Shown here: one piece after another, positions 5,461-12,435 of the stretch
Numbering within the stretch: the stretch's first letter is position 1
Layout of the letters: each line of letters begins with the position of its first letter
Assembly: GCA_041685735.1 (NCBI GenBank)
Contig: JAWLFE010000076.1
Span: forward strand, 1-12,968
Length of the DNA stretch: 12,968 nucleotides
Reading direction: 5' to 3'
From: CSSed11-175R1 sp041685735
GTDB taxonomy: Bacteria > Actinomycetota > Nitriliruptoria > Nitriliruptorales > Nitriliruptoraceae
Translations under genes and position numbers: made by a program
The notes under the pieces: generated by a model
The model's database searches: none
What the model saw: only the letters and a program-made list of their open reading frames with translations
Told to the model about the DNA's origin: nothing

Positions 5461-7110
5461 CTAGCGCCCCTGCGGCCCTCCCCCCTGCAACCAGTCCTCC
5501 AGGCCGCCCGGAGCACGATCGATATCGATGTCTCGGATCTCCCGAGCCACCGATCGCACCTGGGCGAGGAAGTCACGGTGACCACCGTCCGCCGGGTCCT
5601 CGGCCGTGCCGATGGCATGCGCGAGGACCAGCCGGGCCTCACCGCCATCCGGTTTGACGCGCAGCACCCGACCGAGCCGCTGCACCATCTGGCGACGGGT
5701 GCGGAACGCCGCCAGGACGATGGCCACGTCGGCAGCGGGGACGTCGACCCCCTCGTCGAGGACCCGGGGTGCCACGACCACGTCGAGGTGGCCGCGGCGG
5801 AACTGGGCGAGACGGATCCGCCGCCGGTCCGTCGCCAGCCCACCGTGCACCGTCTCGGCGGTGCATCCCGCGCGGGTCAGCACCCGCGCGGCGTCCTCGG
5901 CCTGGTCGACGGTGTCGGTGAACACCAGGGTGCGTCGCCCGGCCAGCCCGGCCGCCGCGGCACGACAGACCTCCAGCTTCCCGGACGCCGTGGCCGCGAC
6001 GTCACGACGCTCCCGCACCCGGACCAGGTACTCCCGGCACGCCCGGACCTGCGGGCCGCTGCCACCGCGGGCCTCCCGCCCACCTCCGCGGTCGGCGTCG
6101 GAGACGACCGCCGCAACCGCGGCGAACAGCGCCTTGGGTTCACGCGGCATCCCGAGGCCACCGACCAGTTCACGGTGCAGTTGGCGGGCCCGCTGATCGG
6201 CCGCGTCGTAGCGCTCACGTTCGGCATCGGTGAGTCGCACGCCGACGAGTGCGATCCGGAACGGGGCGACCGTGCCCTCGGCCACCGCGCGGTCGTAGCC
6301 GTAGCGCATGACCACCGCGCCGAAGTAGGGCTCGAGGATGTCGACCAGCCCGTCGTCACCCCGCTCGTAGGTGGCGGTCAGCGCGAGCCGCAGATCGAAG
6401 ACGTCGTGCAGGGCGGCACCCCAGGTCGGCGCGCCGTACCGGTGGGCCTCATCAGCGACCAGTAGGCCGCGGGCACCCGGCGGGAGGTCGACCGGCACCG
6501 CCGCCGCGGAGTGGGGTGTCGCGACCACGACGTGGTTGGCGAACAGATCATCGTCGTGGCCGCCTCCCAACCGACCGATCGTCAGGTCGGGGACGAGCGC
6601 CCGGAGTTCGCGGACCCACTGGTCCAGCAGGTCCAGGGTCGGCACCAGGACGAGCACCCGGGCGCCGCGATCGACCACCGCACGGATCGCGGCCATCGCC
6701 AGGCGCGTCTTGCCGGTACCGGTCACCGCCTCGACGACACCGCGGCCCGTCCCGGACCATGCCGCCAATGCCTCGGCCTGCCAGGCGCGCAACTCCATGG
6801 CGTCGATGCGGTCGCGCGTGCCGGCGGATGCGGCTCTATCGTTCCCGCCCGCCTCCCCGGTCTTCCCACCCGCCGCTCTATCGTTCCCACCCGCCTCCCC
6901 AGCCTTGCCGGGGCCGACGTCTGGACGCAGCCTCCAGCCGGCCTTGAGGTCACCTGCGGCCCGCTCGAAGCGCGCATCGCGCTCCAGGCACCGCTCGATC
7001 GCGGCACGCGAGACACCGTGGCCACCCGCCGCCTTCACCGCGGCCACCAGCGCGCGCGTTGTCCGTTCCCCGTCGCGCAGGGCCTCGGCGAGCAGTTCCT
7101 CGAGGCGCAT
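5461..7110 (-). CDS. XPB/RAD25-like DEAH-box SF2 helicase
   Basis: This 549-residue protein is an ATP-dependent DNA helicase or translocase of the XPB-like branch. Residues 1-62 look like a small winged-helix domain (GVSRAAIERCLERDARFE). A glycine- and charge-rich linker follows (65-100) that contains GGNDRAA twice. The helicase core has Walker A AVTGTGKT (128-135), DEAH (219-222), LTATYERGDDG (243-253; the charged tail after TAT is XPB-like), a motif V-like region LDEGVDVPAADV and motif VI QRLGRVLR (about 477-484). It lacks the usual XPB N-terminal damage-recognition domain and no nuclease domain is visible. The ATG at 7110 lies 5 nt after the mutY stop, without a clear Shine-Dalgarno sequence, which suggests translational coupling. 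Its place between mutY and disA suggests a DNA repair role, but the substrate is unknown. Confidence 0.88.
   Translation of the reverse strand: MRLEELLAEALRDGERTTRALVAAVKAAGGHGVSRAAIERCLERDARFERAAGDLKAGWRLRPDVGPGKAGEAGGNDRAAGGKTGEAGGNDRAASAGTRDRIDAMELRAWQAEALAAWSGTGRGVVEAVTGTGKTRLAMAAIRAVVDRGARVLVLVPTLDLLDQWVRELRALVPDLTIGRLGGGHDDDLFANHVVVATPHSAAAVPVDLPPGARGLLVADEAHRYGAPTWGAALHDVFDLRLALTATYERGDDGLVDILEPYFGAVVMRYGYDRAVAEGTVAPFRIALVGVRLTDAERERYDAADQRARQLHRELVGGLGMPREPKALFAAVAAVVSDADRGGGREARGGSGPQVRACREYLVRVRERRDVAATASGKLEVCRAAAAGLAGRRTLVFTDTVDQAEDAARVLTRAGCTAETVHGGLATDRRRIRLAQFRRGHLDVVVAPRVLDEGVDVPAADVAIVLAAFRTRRQMVQRLGRVLRVKPDGGEARLVLAHAIGTAEDPADGGHRDFLAQVRSVAREIRDIDIDRAPGGLEDWLQGGGPQGR
6833..6916. 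repeat. Two imperfect 42-nt tandem units in the helicase linker
   Basis: Units start at 6833 and 6875 with the shared sequence GCTCTATCGTTCCC. The first 26 nt differ at one position and the rest has diverged. They encode the repeated peptide GEAGGNDRAA in the linker between the N-terminal domain and the helicase core. Because 42 is a multiple of three, copy changes would keep the frame. Confidence 0.6.
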
Positions 7111-7115
7111 GCCGA

Positions 7116-8015
7116 TCAGGCCGGCAGCGCGAGTTGCCCATCCACGTACTCGGCGAGTCCTTCGACCACCAGCCCGTCCGCCACGCGCTGCGCGCGCTCC
7201 GGATCATCGTCCCATCCGGCGACGTCGGGCAGCCGCACGATCTCGATCGGTCCGGTCCGCAGGGCCTGCACGATCCTGCCGCGTCCCTGCCGGTCCGATC
7301 CGTCGAACGGCGTCTGCACCCCTGAGGTCCCGGCGCTGCCATCGGCCGGGTCCGGCGACGGGAACCCCGAGCGCGCCCAGGCGCACTGCTCACGGATGGG
7401 GCAGTCGTTGCACCTCGGCTCGCGCTTGACGCACACCACGGCGCCGAGGTCCAGCACCGCCTGGTTCCACGACCAGGGCAGGCCCTGCGGGACCTGCGCG
7501 TCAGCCAACCGCTGCGCGGGCTTGGGCGACAGGCGTTGCCCAGCGACCGCCCGCGCCACGAAACGGGCCGCGTTGGTGTCCAACACGCCGTGGTGCTGTT
7601 CGAAGGCGAAGACCAGGATCGCCCGGGCCGTGTACGGCCCGATCCCGGGCAGTGCCAGCAACGCATCGAGGTCGTCGGGGACCTGGCCGTCATGCCCGTC
7701 GACGATCGCGATCGCGGCCCGATGGAGGTTGACCGCACGGCGGTTGTACCCGAGGCCTTCCCACGCCCGCAGCACCTCGGCCGACGGTGCCGCCGCGCAG
7801 GTGGCGACATCCGGGAACAGCTCGAGGAACGCCTCGTAGCGCGGGACGACGCGATCGACCTGGGTCTGCTGGAGCATGAGTTCGGAGACGAGGATCGCCC
7901 ACGGATCACGGGTCCGGCGCCAGGGCAGATCCCGTCGGACCTCCTCACCCCATGCCAGCAGGTTGGTCCGCAGTGCCTCGTTGGGGACCGCTGGGGTCTG
8001 GCGCTTGGTCGTCAT
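7116..8015 (-). CDS. mutY: MutY, A/G-specific adenine glycosylase
   Basis: MutY cuts adenine out of A:8-oxoG mispairs in the base excision repair GO pathway. All key parts are present in the 299 residues: catalytic E45 in SELMLQQTQV, the helix-hairpin-helix LPGIGPYTARAI (122-133), catalytic D146 in VLDTNAARF, and the 4Fe-4S ligands C195, C202, C205 and C211 with C-X6-C-X2-C-X5-C spacing. The C-terminal region is short and not a clear NUDIX-like 8-oxoG recognition domain. The length is about that of mycobacterial MutY, so this does not look like truncation. The ATG at 8015 has only a weak ribosome site. The helicase gene follows after 5 nt and the hydrolase gene ends 65 nt upstream; together with disA they form a likely operon. 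Confidence 0.95.
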   Translation of the reverse strand: MTTKRQTPAVPNEALRTNLLAWGEEVRRDLPWRRTRDPWAILVSELMLQQTQVDRVVPRYEAFLELFPDVATCAAAPSAEVLRAWEGLGYNRRAVNLHRAAIAIVDGHDGQVPDDLDALLALPGIGPYTARAILVFAFEQHHGVLDTNAARFVARAVAGQRLSPKPAQRLADAQVPQGLPWSWNQAVLDLGAVVCVKREPRCNDCPIREQCAWARSGFPSPDPADGSAGTSGVQTPFDGSDRQGRGRIVQALRTGPIEIVRLPDVAGWDDDPERAQRVADGLVVEGLAEYVDGQLALPA

Positions 8016-8080
8016 GACACACCCGATCGGTGGTGGAACCGCGTCCAGGGCCGCGCCGGAGCCGGCGGGAGGCGCGCAGG

Positions 8081-8866
8081 CTAGTCGCCGTCGGTGAACA
8101 ACGCGTTGACAGCGTCGGCGATCAACCTGGTCGCGCGGTCGTCGGTCACCGTGGGTGTCCCATCCCCCGATTGGGGACCGTAGCGGCCGAACTGGGCATG
8201 GTTGACACCCTCGAGTTCCACCATCCGGGCGTCGTCAGGCAGCAGATCACGGCGTTCGTCGATGTCGCCCGGGGTCGACAGGCCATCGCGCGACCCGCTC
8301 ACCGACAGCACGGTCAGATCGTCACGATCCTGCAACTCGGCGCCCTCCGTGACGTAGGCAGCCCACAGGATCAGCCCCCGCAGGTCCCCCGGTTGCTGCA
8401 GACCGGCGTAGCTCCCTGCCATCGCCCCACCGAGGGAGTGCCCACCGACCCACCACGACGTCACCTGTCCGTTGGCCTCGATGATCGCGTCCGCGCGGGA
8501 GCGTCCGAGCACAGCCAGGCGCAGCGGCATCGCGGGGATGAACACACTGACGCCGGTCTCCGCAACGATCGGCGCCCAGACCGCCAGGTAGGCCTCGGGC
8601 GGGACCGCGGCTCCCGGGTAGAAGATCACCGCCACGTCACCACGGTCCTCTGACGGATGGAGCGCCACCCCGCTGACCCCGTCGAGATCAGCGACCTCGA
8701 GGTCCGGGCGGCTGTTGACCTCGGCGACCGCGACGGTCTCGGCATCGGGGAAGCTGCTGACCCACCAGGCGATGCCGGCCGCGACCGATCCCAGCAACCC
8801 GACCACCAGCCACAGGACGACACGGATCCAGCGACGACGGCGAGGTGCAGCGTCCCGGTCGGTCAC
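8081..8866 (-). CDS. Membrane-anchored alpha/beta hydrolase
   Basis: This 261-residue protein has a basic N-terminus (RRRRW) and one hydrophobic helix at about 14-36, so it is likely anchored with its enzyme domain outside the cytoplasm. The hydrolase domain follows the short dienelactone-hydrolase-like pattern (Abhydrolase_5 type). The nucleophile is S144 in GGHSLGGAM; the likely acid is D194 in SGSRDGL and the base H223 in GVNHAQFG. The VIFYPGAAVPPEAY stretch probably forms the oxyanion-hole strand and loop. The substrate cannot be told. The GTG at 8866 is 5 nt after the aldo/keto reductase stop, so the two are probably coupled. Similar anchored hydrolases are common in actinobacteria and usually uncharacterised. 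Confidence 0.85.
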   Translation of the reverse strand: MTDRDAAPRRRRWIRVVLWLVVGLLGSVAAGIAWWVSSFPDAETVAVAEVNSRPDLEVADLDGVSGVALHPSEDRGDVAVIFYPGAAVPPEAYLAVWAPIVAETGVSVFIPAMPLRLAVLGRSRADAIIEANGQVTSWWVGGHSLGGAMAGSYAGLQQPGDLRGLILWAAYVTEGAELQDRDDLTVLSVSGSRDGLSTPGDIDERRDLLPDDARMVELEGVNHAQFGRYGPQSGDGTPTVTDDRATRLIADAVNALFTDGD

Positions 8867-8871
8867 GTCGG

Positions 8872-9756
8872 TCAGGAGCCCCGCAGGCCATCGAGCACCG
8901 CCATGTGCTCATCGGTCAAGGTGACGCCGCCCGCCGCGACGTTCTCCTCGAGGTGCGCGATGGAGGAGGTGCCGGGGATCGGCAACAGCACCGGTGACCG
9001 GTGCAGGAGCCAGGCCAGAGCGATCTGTGCCGGGGTCGCGCCGGTCTCCGCGGCCAGCTCGTCGAGCGGCCCTCCGGGGCGAGCCAGGTCACCGACGGCC
9101 ACCGGGAACCACGGCAGGAACCCGATCCCGGCCATCTCGCAGGCGTCGAGCACGTCCTCTGATCCGCGGTCCAGGAGGTTGTAACGGTTCTGCACGGAGA
9201 CGATCCGCAGGTGACGGCGGGCGTGCTCGAGGTCCTCGACGGATACCTCGGAGAGGCCGACGTGGCGGATCTTGCCCTCCTCCTGCAGCTCACCGAGGAC
9301 GCCGAACTGCTCCTCGGCCGGGACCTGCTCGTCGATGCGGTGCAACTGGTAGAGGTCGATCCGCTCGACGTCCAGGCGACGCAGGCTCATCTCGCAGGCG
9401 AACCGGAGGTACTCGGGACGGCCCAGCTGGTGCCACTCCCCCGGCCCCGTCCGGATGAGCCCGCCCTTGGTCGCGATCGTGACGCCGCCGTACGGGTCGC
9501 TGGCGTTACCGGTGTGCAGCGCTTCGCGGATGAGATCCTCGGACACGAAGGGCCCGTAGCTGTCGGCGGTGTCGATCAGGTCCACGCCGAGCTCCACGAC
9601 CCGTCGCAGCAGCGCGATCGCACCGTCACGATCCGCCGGTTCGTCCCAGATGCCGTCGCCAGTGATCCGCATCGCGCCGTACCCAAGTCGGGTGACCGGC
9701 AGGTCGCCCCCGAGCGTGAAGGATCCGGACGCGGTCGCGGGGACGGTGGTGGACAT
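8872..9756 (-). CDS. Aldo/keto reductase family oxidoreductase
   Basis: This is an NADPH-dependent carbonyl reductase of the aldo/keto reductase fold, 294 residues. The catalytic tetrad is visible as D62 and Y67 (LIDTADSYG), K97 (ATKGG) and H139 (YQLHRID). The cofactor-binding end is seen in LLPIPGTSSIAHLEENVAA. The N-terminal LGYGAMRITGDGIW resembles the oxidoreductase subgroup that reduces small aldehydes. The ATG at 9756 is preferred to the longer open frame because AGGAG (9762-9766) lies 5 nt upstream and the upstream codons look unlike protein. It is the first gene of the minus-strand cluster, divergent from vapB by 180 nt. A -10-like TACCGT (9799-9804) lies about 42 nt upstream but lacks a good -35. 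The physiological substrate is unknown. Confidence 0.93.
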   Translation of the reverse strand: MSTTVPATASGSFTLGGDLPVTRLGYGAMRITGDGIWDEPADRDGAIALLRRVVELGVDLIDTADSYGPFVSEDLIREALHTGNASDPYGGVTIATKGGLIRTGPGEWHQLGRPEYLRFACEMSLRRLDVERIDLYQLHRIDEQVPAEEQFGVLGELQEEGKIRHVGLSEVSVEDLEHARRHLRIVSVQNRYNLLDRGSEDVLDACEMAGIGFLPWFPVAVGDLARPGGPLDELAAETGATPAQIALAWLLHRSPVLLPIPGTSSIAHLEENVAAGGVTLTDEHMAVLDGLRGS

Positions 9757-9897
9757 GGCTGCTCCTGCTGGTCGGACGACGCTCGATCTCGGACCGGCAC
9801 GGTAGGACGCCACGCCACCCCGCGCCCGCCAGCCGGCGACCATGGCGGTGCATCGCGACGCAGCGGATCCGCGGGTCGGTGCCGCAGGTACGGGAAC

Positions 9898-9936
9898 GCA
9901 TCAGAGCATCAGGACAAGTGATGCTATGATGTTTCG
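9898..9936 (+). promoter_or_regulatory. vapB promoter with operator-like palindrome; probable leaderless start
   Basis: A perfect inverted repeat AGCATCA (9905-9911), 7-nt spacer, TGATGCT (9919-9925) overlaps the -10 hexamer TATGAT (9925-9930). GCATCAG also occurs at 9898, giving a direct repeat with an 8-nt period. The A of the vapB ATG (9937) lies 7 nt after the last base of the -10, which is where transcription should begin, and there is no Shine-Dalgarno sequence. No good -35 is seen. VapBC complexes usually bind such palindromes to repress themselves. Confidence 0.6.
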
Positions 9937-10185
9937 ATGCGCACCACGGTGACCCTCGACCCGGACACGGACCAGATCGTCCGGCAACTGATGCGTGAAC
10001 GCGGCGTCTCCTTCAAGCAGGCGCTGAACGACGCGATCCGCCGCGGGACGCGCGAGGTCGCCGAGCCCTTCCAGACGCAGGTGGCGTCGATGGGCCAGCC
10101 GTCGGTGAACCTCGATCGTGCCCTGCAGATCGCCGGCGAACTCGAGGACGACGACCTGATCCGCAAGATGCGGGCCGGGTCATGA
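9937..10185 (+). CDS. vapB: VapB-type ribbon-helix-helix antitoxin
   Basis: This 82-residue protein opens with MRTTVTLDPDTDQIVRQLM and SFKQALNDAIRRG, the strand and two helices of a ribbon-helix-helix DNA-binding domain like that of actinobacterial VapB antitoxins. The C-terminal half (about 45-82, ending ELEDDDLIRKMRAGS) is the part that would wrap the toxin. It should neutralise the VapC toxin encoded 10 nt downstream and repress its own promoter. The ATG at 9937 is probably also the transcription start. Dimer binding to the palindrome at 9905-9925 is expected but inferred. Confidence 0.9.
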   Translation: MRTTVTLDPDTDQIVRQLMRERGVSFKQALNDAIRRGTREVAEPFQTQVASMGQPSVNLDRALQIAGELEDDDLIRKMRAGS

Positions 10186-10195
10186 GACCTACCCC

Positions 10196-10630
10196 GTGAA
10201 GCTCGTCGACGCGAACGTGCTGCTCTACGCCGTCAACGTGGATGCCGAGCGTCACGACGCCTCGCGACGGTGGCTCGATGATGCCCTGTCCGGGCGTGAG
10301 ACGATCGCGTTCGCCTGGATCGTGGTACTCGCCTTCCTGCGCCTGTCGACCAAGGTGGGGCTGTTCCCCTCGCCGCTCCCGCCCGACGCAGCGATGGACC
10401 GGGTGGACGCCTGGCTCGCGGCGGCACCGTCCGTGGTCGTGGAGCCGACCACCGGACACGCCCGCATCATGCGGGAGCTGCTGCGCGGGCCCGGGACCGG
10501 GGGCAACCTCATCAACGACGCCCACCTGGCTGCGCTGGCGGTCCAGCATCGTTGTGTCATCGTCTCGTTCGATCGTGACTTCGACCGCTTCGACGGCGTC
10601 CAGCGGCTCGCGCCGACCAGCCGACCGTAG
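10196..10630 (+). CDS. vapC: VapC-type PIN-domain ribonuclease toxin
   Basis: This 144-residue PIN-domain protein resembles the mycobacterial VapC group, with the typical AWIVVLAFLRLSTKVGLFPSPL block. VapC toxins cut tRNA or rRNA using Mg2+ held by acidic residues. D5 (LVDANVLLYAV), D108 (NLINDAHLAALA) and D126/D128 (SFDRDFDRF) are present. The second acid, often a glutamate in the helix before FLR, is not seen; V43-V44 occupy that place, though close relatives may share this. The start is GTG at 10196, 10 nt after the vapB stop, with no evident Shine-Dalgarno sequence, as for a coupled toxin gene. The RNA target cannot be predicted. Confidence 0.9.
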   Translation: MKLVDANVLLYAVNVDAERHDASRRWLDDALSGRETIAFAWIVVLAFLRLSTKVGLFPSPLPPDAAMDRVDAWLAAAPSVVVEPTTGHARIMRELLRGPGTGGNLINDAHLAALAVQHRCVIVSFDRDFDRFDGVQRLAPTSRP

Positions 10631-10743
10631 GTAGCCGCAGCAACCCTCGCCGGTGACCCGCAACGAGCGAACGCAGGCCCCAGGAGGACCGCGACGAGAG
10701 GCACGCTGTGGCCTCGGCTGGTCCCGCCACGACCGGTTCCGCA

Positions 10744-10771
10744 CCGGACGCGTCCGGCGGCGTGCCGGAGG
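10744..10771. terminator. Palindromes after vapC, possible terminator
   Basis: CCGGACGCGTCCGG (10744-10757) is a perfect 14-bp palindrome. It overlaps CCGGC-GGCGT-GCCGG (about 10754-10768). They lie in the 210-nt gap between vapC and the membrane protein gene. No T run follows, so a terminator role is uncertain; an operator for the next gene is also possible. Confidence 0.3.
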
Positions 10772-10840
10772 CGATCGGGCCCGAGCTACCCTCCGAGGTC
10801 GAGTGATGGCGACACCACCGCCAGCGACGAGGTCCACCAC

Positions 10841-11287
10841 ATGCAGTCCGACCCAACATCGGAGCTCGGGCACGGCGTGCCGTCGACCGACGACCCGTCC
10901 TCGGACACCTCATCTGACCGGTCGAGCACGCAGGGACCTGAGCGCTCGGTCGCGGATCGGATCGCTCGGCAGGTGCTGCTGATCGAAGGGGCCGACCCCC
11001 GGGCGGTGTTCGAACTCAAGGGAGCGCTGTGGATCTCCGCGGTCCGCTGCGTGCTGACCTACGCCCTGATCCCGCTGCTGGCACCCGTGATCAGTTGGGC
11101 CGGCGTCGTGGCCACCCCGATCGCGCTGGTGCTGTCCGTGTTGGCCGTCCTGCTGGCCGTCAACAGCCTGCGCCGGGTCTGGCTGGCCGACTACCGCTAC
11201 CGCTGGCCCTACACCGCGTTCATCCTGATCGTGCTCGGCCTGCTCGCGTTCGTCATCGTCCTGGACGCCCGCGCACTCGTGGCCTGA
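10841..11287 (+). CDS. Small membrane protein of unknown function
   Basis: I do not recognise a family. The 148 residues begin with a hydrophilic, serine- and aspartate-rich segment (about 1-35, probably disordered and cytoplasmic). Next is a short amphipathic stretch, SVADRIARQVLLIEGADPRAV. Three hydrophobic segments follow at about 62-82, 86-107 and 121-143, with a basic tyrosine-rich loop LADYRYRWPY between the second and third. The ATG at 10841 has GAGG 8 nt upstream. It lies between vapBC and the DAHP synthase gene on the same strand, 58 nt before the latter, so co-transcription with it is possible. Codon use looks native. Confidence 0.75.
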   Translation: MQSDPTSELGHGVPSTDDPSSDTSSDRSSTQGPERSVADRIARQVLLIEGADPRAVFELKGALWISAVRCVLTYALIPLLAPVISWAGVVATPIALVLSVLAVLLAVNSLRRVWLADYRYRWPYTAFILIVLGLLAFVIVLDARALVA

Positions 11288-11294
11288 CCTCTGC

Positions 11295-11319
11295 GGTCGG
11301 GTAGCTTCGGGGACCGACC
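11295..11319 (+). promoter_or_regulatory. Inverted repeat before the DAHP synthase gene
   Basis: GGTCGG (11295-11300) and CCGACC (11314-11319) can pair around a 13-nt loop, 26 nt before the GTG start. A -10-like TAGCTT lies in the loop (11302-11307), without a clear -35. It could be an operator, a leader hairpin or a weak terminator of the membrane protein gene. Confidence 0.3.
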
Positions 11320-11345
11320 CATCCTCCCACAGGACGAGAACCGCC

Positions 11346-12431
11346 GTGACCACGCCGATCGGACAGACCGAAGCCAAGCCCCGCGCCCGGGACAACAGCA
11401 ACATCGCCTCGTTCGGTGCGATCCCGCGGCCCCGTGAACTCCGCGAGGAGTACGCGCCCGATGACGACCGCCTCGACACGGTCAGTCGCGGCCGGGACGA
11501 GGTCAGCGCGGCCCTGGCCGGTGACGACGACCGCATGGTCGTGGTCGTCGGTCCCTGCTCGATCCACGACCGCGACCTCGCGCTCGAGTACGCCCGCCGA
11601 CTGCAGCAGGTGGCGGCGCAGCACGCGGGTGAGCTCATCGTGATCATGCGGACCTACTTCGAGAAGCCGCGGACCTCGGTGGGATGGAAGGGCCTGATCT
11701 ACGACCCATCCCTGGACGGCTCGTCGGATGCCGCACGGGGCCTGCGGACCGCCCGGCAGGTCCTGCTCGATGTCACCGGGATGGGGCTGCCCTGCGCGGT
11801 GGAGATCCTCGACACGATCACCCCGCAGTACTACTCGGACCTGGTCTCCTGGGCCGCCATCGGTGCCCGCACGGTCGAGAGCCAGGTCCACCGTCAGCTG
11901 GCCTCCGGATCGTCGATGCCGATCGGCTTCAAGAACGCGACCGACGGTCGCGTCGGGGTCGCCGTGAACGCGTTGGCTGCAGCGATCGCACCGCACGCCT
12001 TCTTCGGCGTCGATGAGGAAGGGCGGTCATCGGTCGTCCGGACCACCGGCAACCCCGCGTCACACATCGTGCTCCGCGGCGGCGACCACGGACCGAACTA
12101 CAGCCGCGAACACGTCGAGGATGCGGTCACACGGGCCAAGTCGGTCGTCGAGCACGACCGACCGGTGATCGTCGACTGCTCACACGGCAACTCGGGCAAG
12201 GACCACACCCGGCAGGCGGTGGTCGTGGACGATCTGCTCGAGCAGTGGCGCCAGCCCGACCACGGCCTGCTCGGCCTGATGCTGGAGAGCAACCTGCACC
12301 CCGGTCGCCAGGACTGGGAACCCGGCCGGCACCTCGAACACGGCGTGTCCATCACGGACGCGTGCGTCGGATGGGACGAGACCGTCGCCCTGCTCGAACG
12401 CTGCGCGGCGACCGTGGCCGACCTCCGCTGA
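11346..12431 (+). CDS. aroG: Class I DAHP synthase (3-deoxy-7-phosphoheptulonate synthase)
   Basis: This enzyme joins phosphoenolpyruvate and erythrose 4-phosphate in the first step of the shikimate pathway. The 361 residues are typical of the AroF/AroG/AroH (class I alpha) type. The metal ligands are C71 (VVGPCSIHD), H280 (DCSHGNSGKD), E314 (LMLESNLHPG) and D338 (SITDACVGW). The last three are spaced exactly as in E. coli AroG. The substrate-binding blocks MRTYFEKPRTSVGWKG and SSMPIGFKNATDG, with K196, are intact. The start is GTG at 11346 with AGGACGAG some 10-17 nt upstream. Feedback specificity (Phe, Tyr or Trp) cannot be judged from the sequence, so the symbol is given by family and not by regulation. 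Many actinobacteria rely on the unrelated class II enzyme, so this may be one of two. Confidence 0.92.
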   Translation: MTTPIGQTEAKPRARDNSNIASFGAIPRPRELREEYAPDDDRLDTVSRGRDEVSAALAGDDDRMVVVVGPCSIHDRDLALEYARRLQQVAAQHAGELIVIMRTYFEKPRTSVGWKGLIYDPSLDGSSDAARGLRTARQVLLDVTGMGLPCAVEILDTITPQYYSDLVSWAAIGARTVESQVHRQLASGSSMPIGFKNATDGRVGVAVNALAAAIAPHAFFGVDEEGRSSVVRTTGNPASHIVLRGGDHGPNYSREHVEDAVTRAKSVVEHDRPVIVDCSHGNSGKDHTRQAVVVDDLLEQWRQPDHGLLGLMLESNLHPGRQDWEPGRHLEHGVSITDACVGWDETVALLERCAATVADLR

Positions 12432-12435
12432 GGCG

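Noticed and set aside
7116..7440. Truncated mutY lacking the NUDIX-like domain
   Set aside because: The length is about that of mycobacterial MutY and all catalytic and Fe-S residues are present, so it is read as a complete short form.
5035..7839. Several long plus-strand frames opposite disA, the XPB-like helicase and mutY
   Set aside because: They overlap verified genes in antisense and show no recognisable domains; third-position GC bias explains them.
10013..10873. Minus-strand open frame of 286 codons opposite vapBC
   Set aside because: It is antisense to two proteins with clear family motifs and has arginine-rich, domain-free sequence.
10910..11996. Minus-strand frames opposite the membrane protein and DAHP synthase genes
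   Set aside because: The plus-strand DAHP synthase is unambiguous, with all metal ligands; the antisense frames have no family features.
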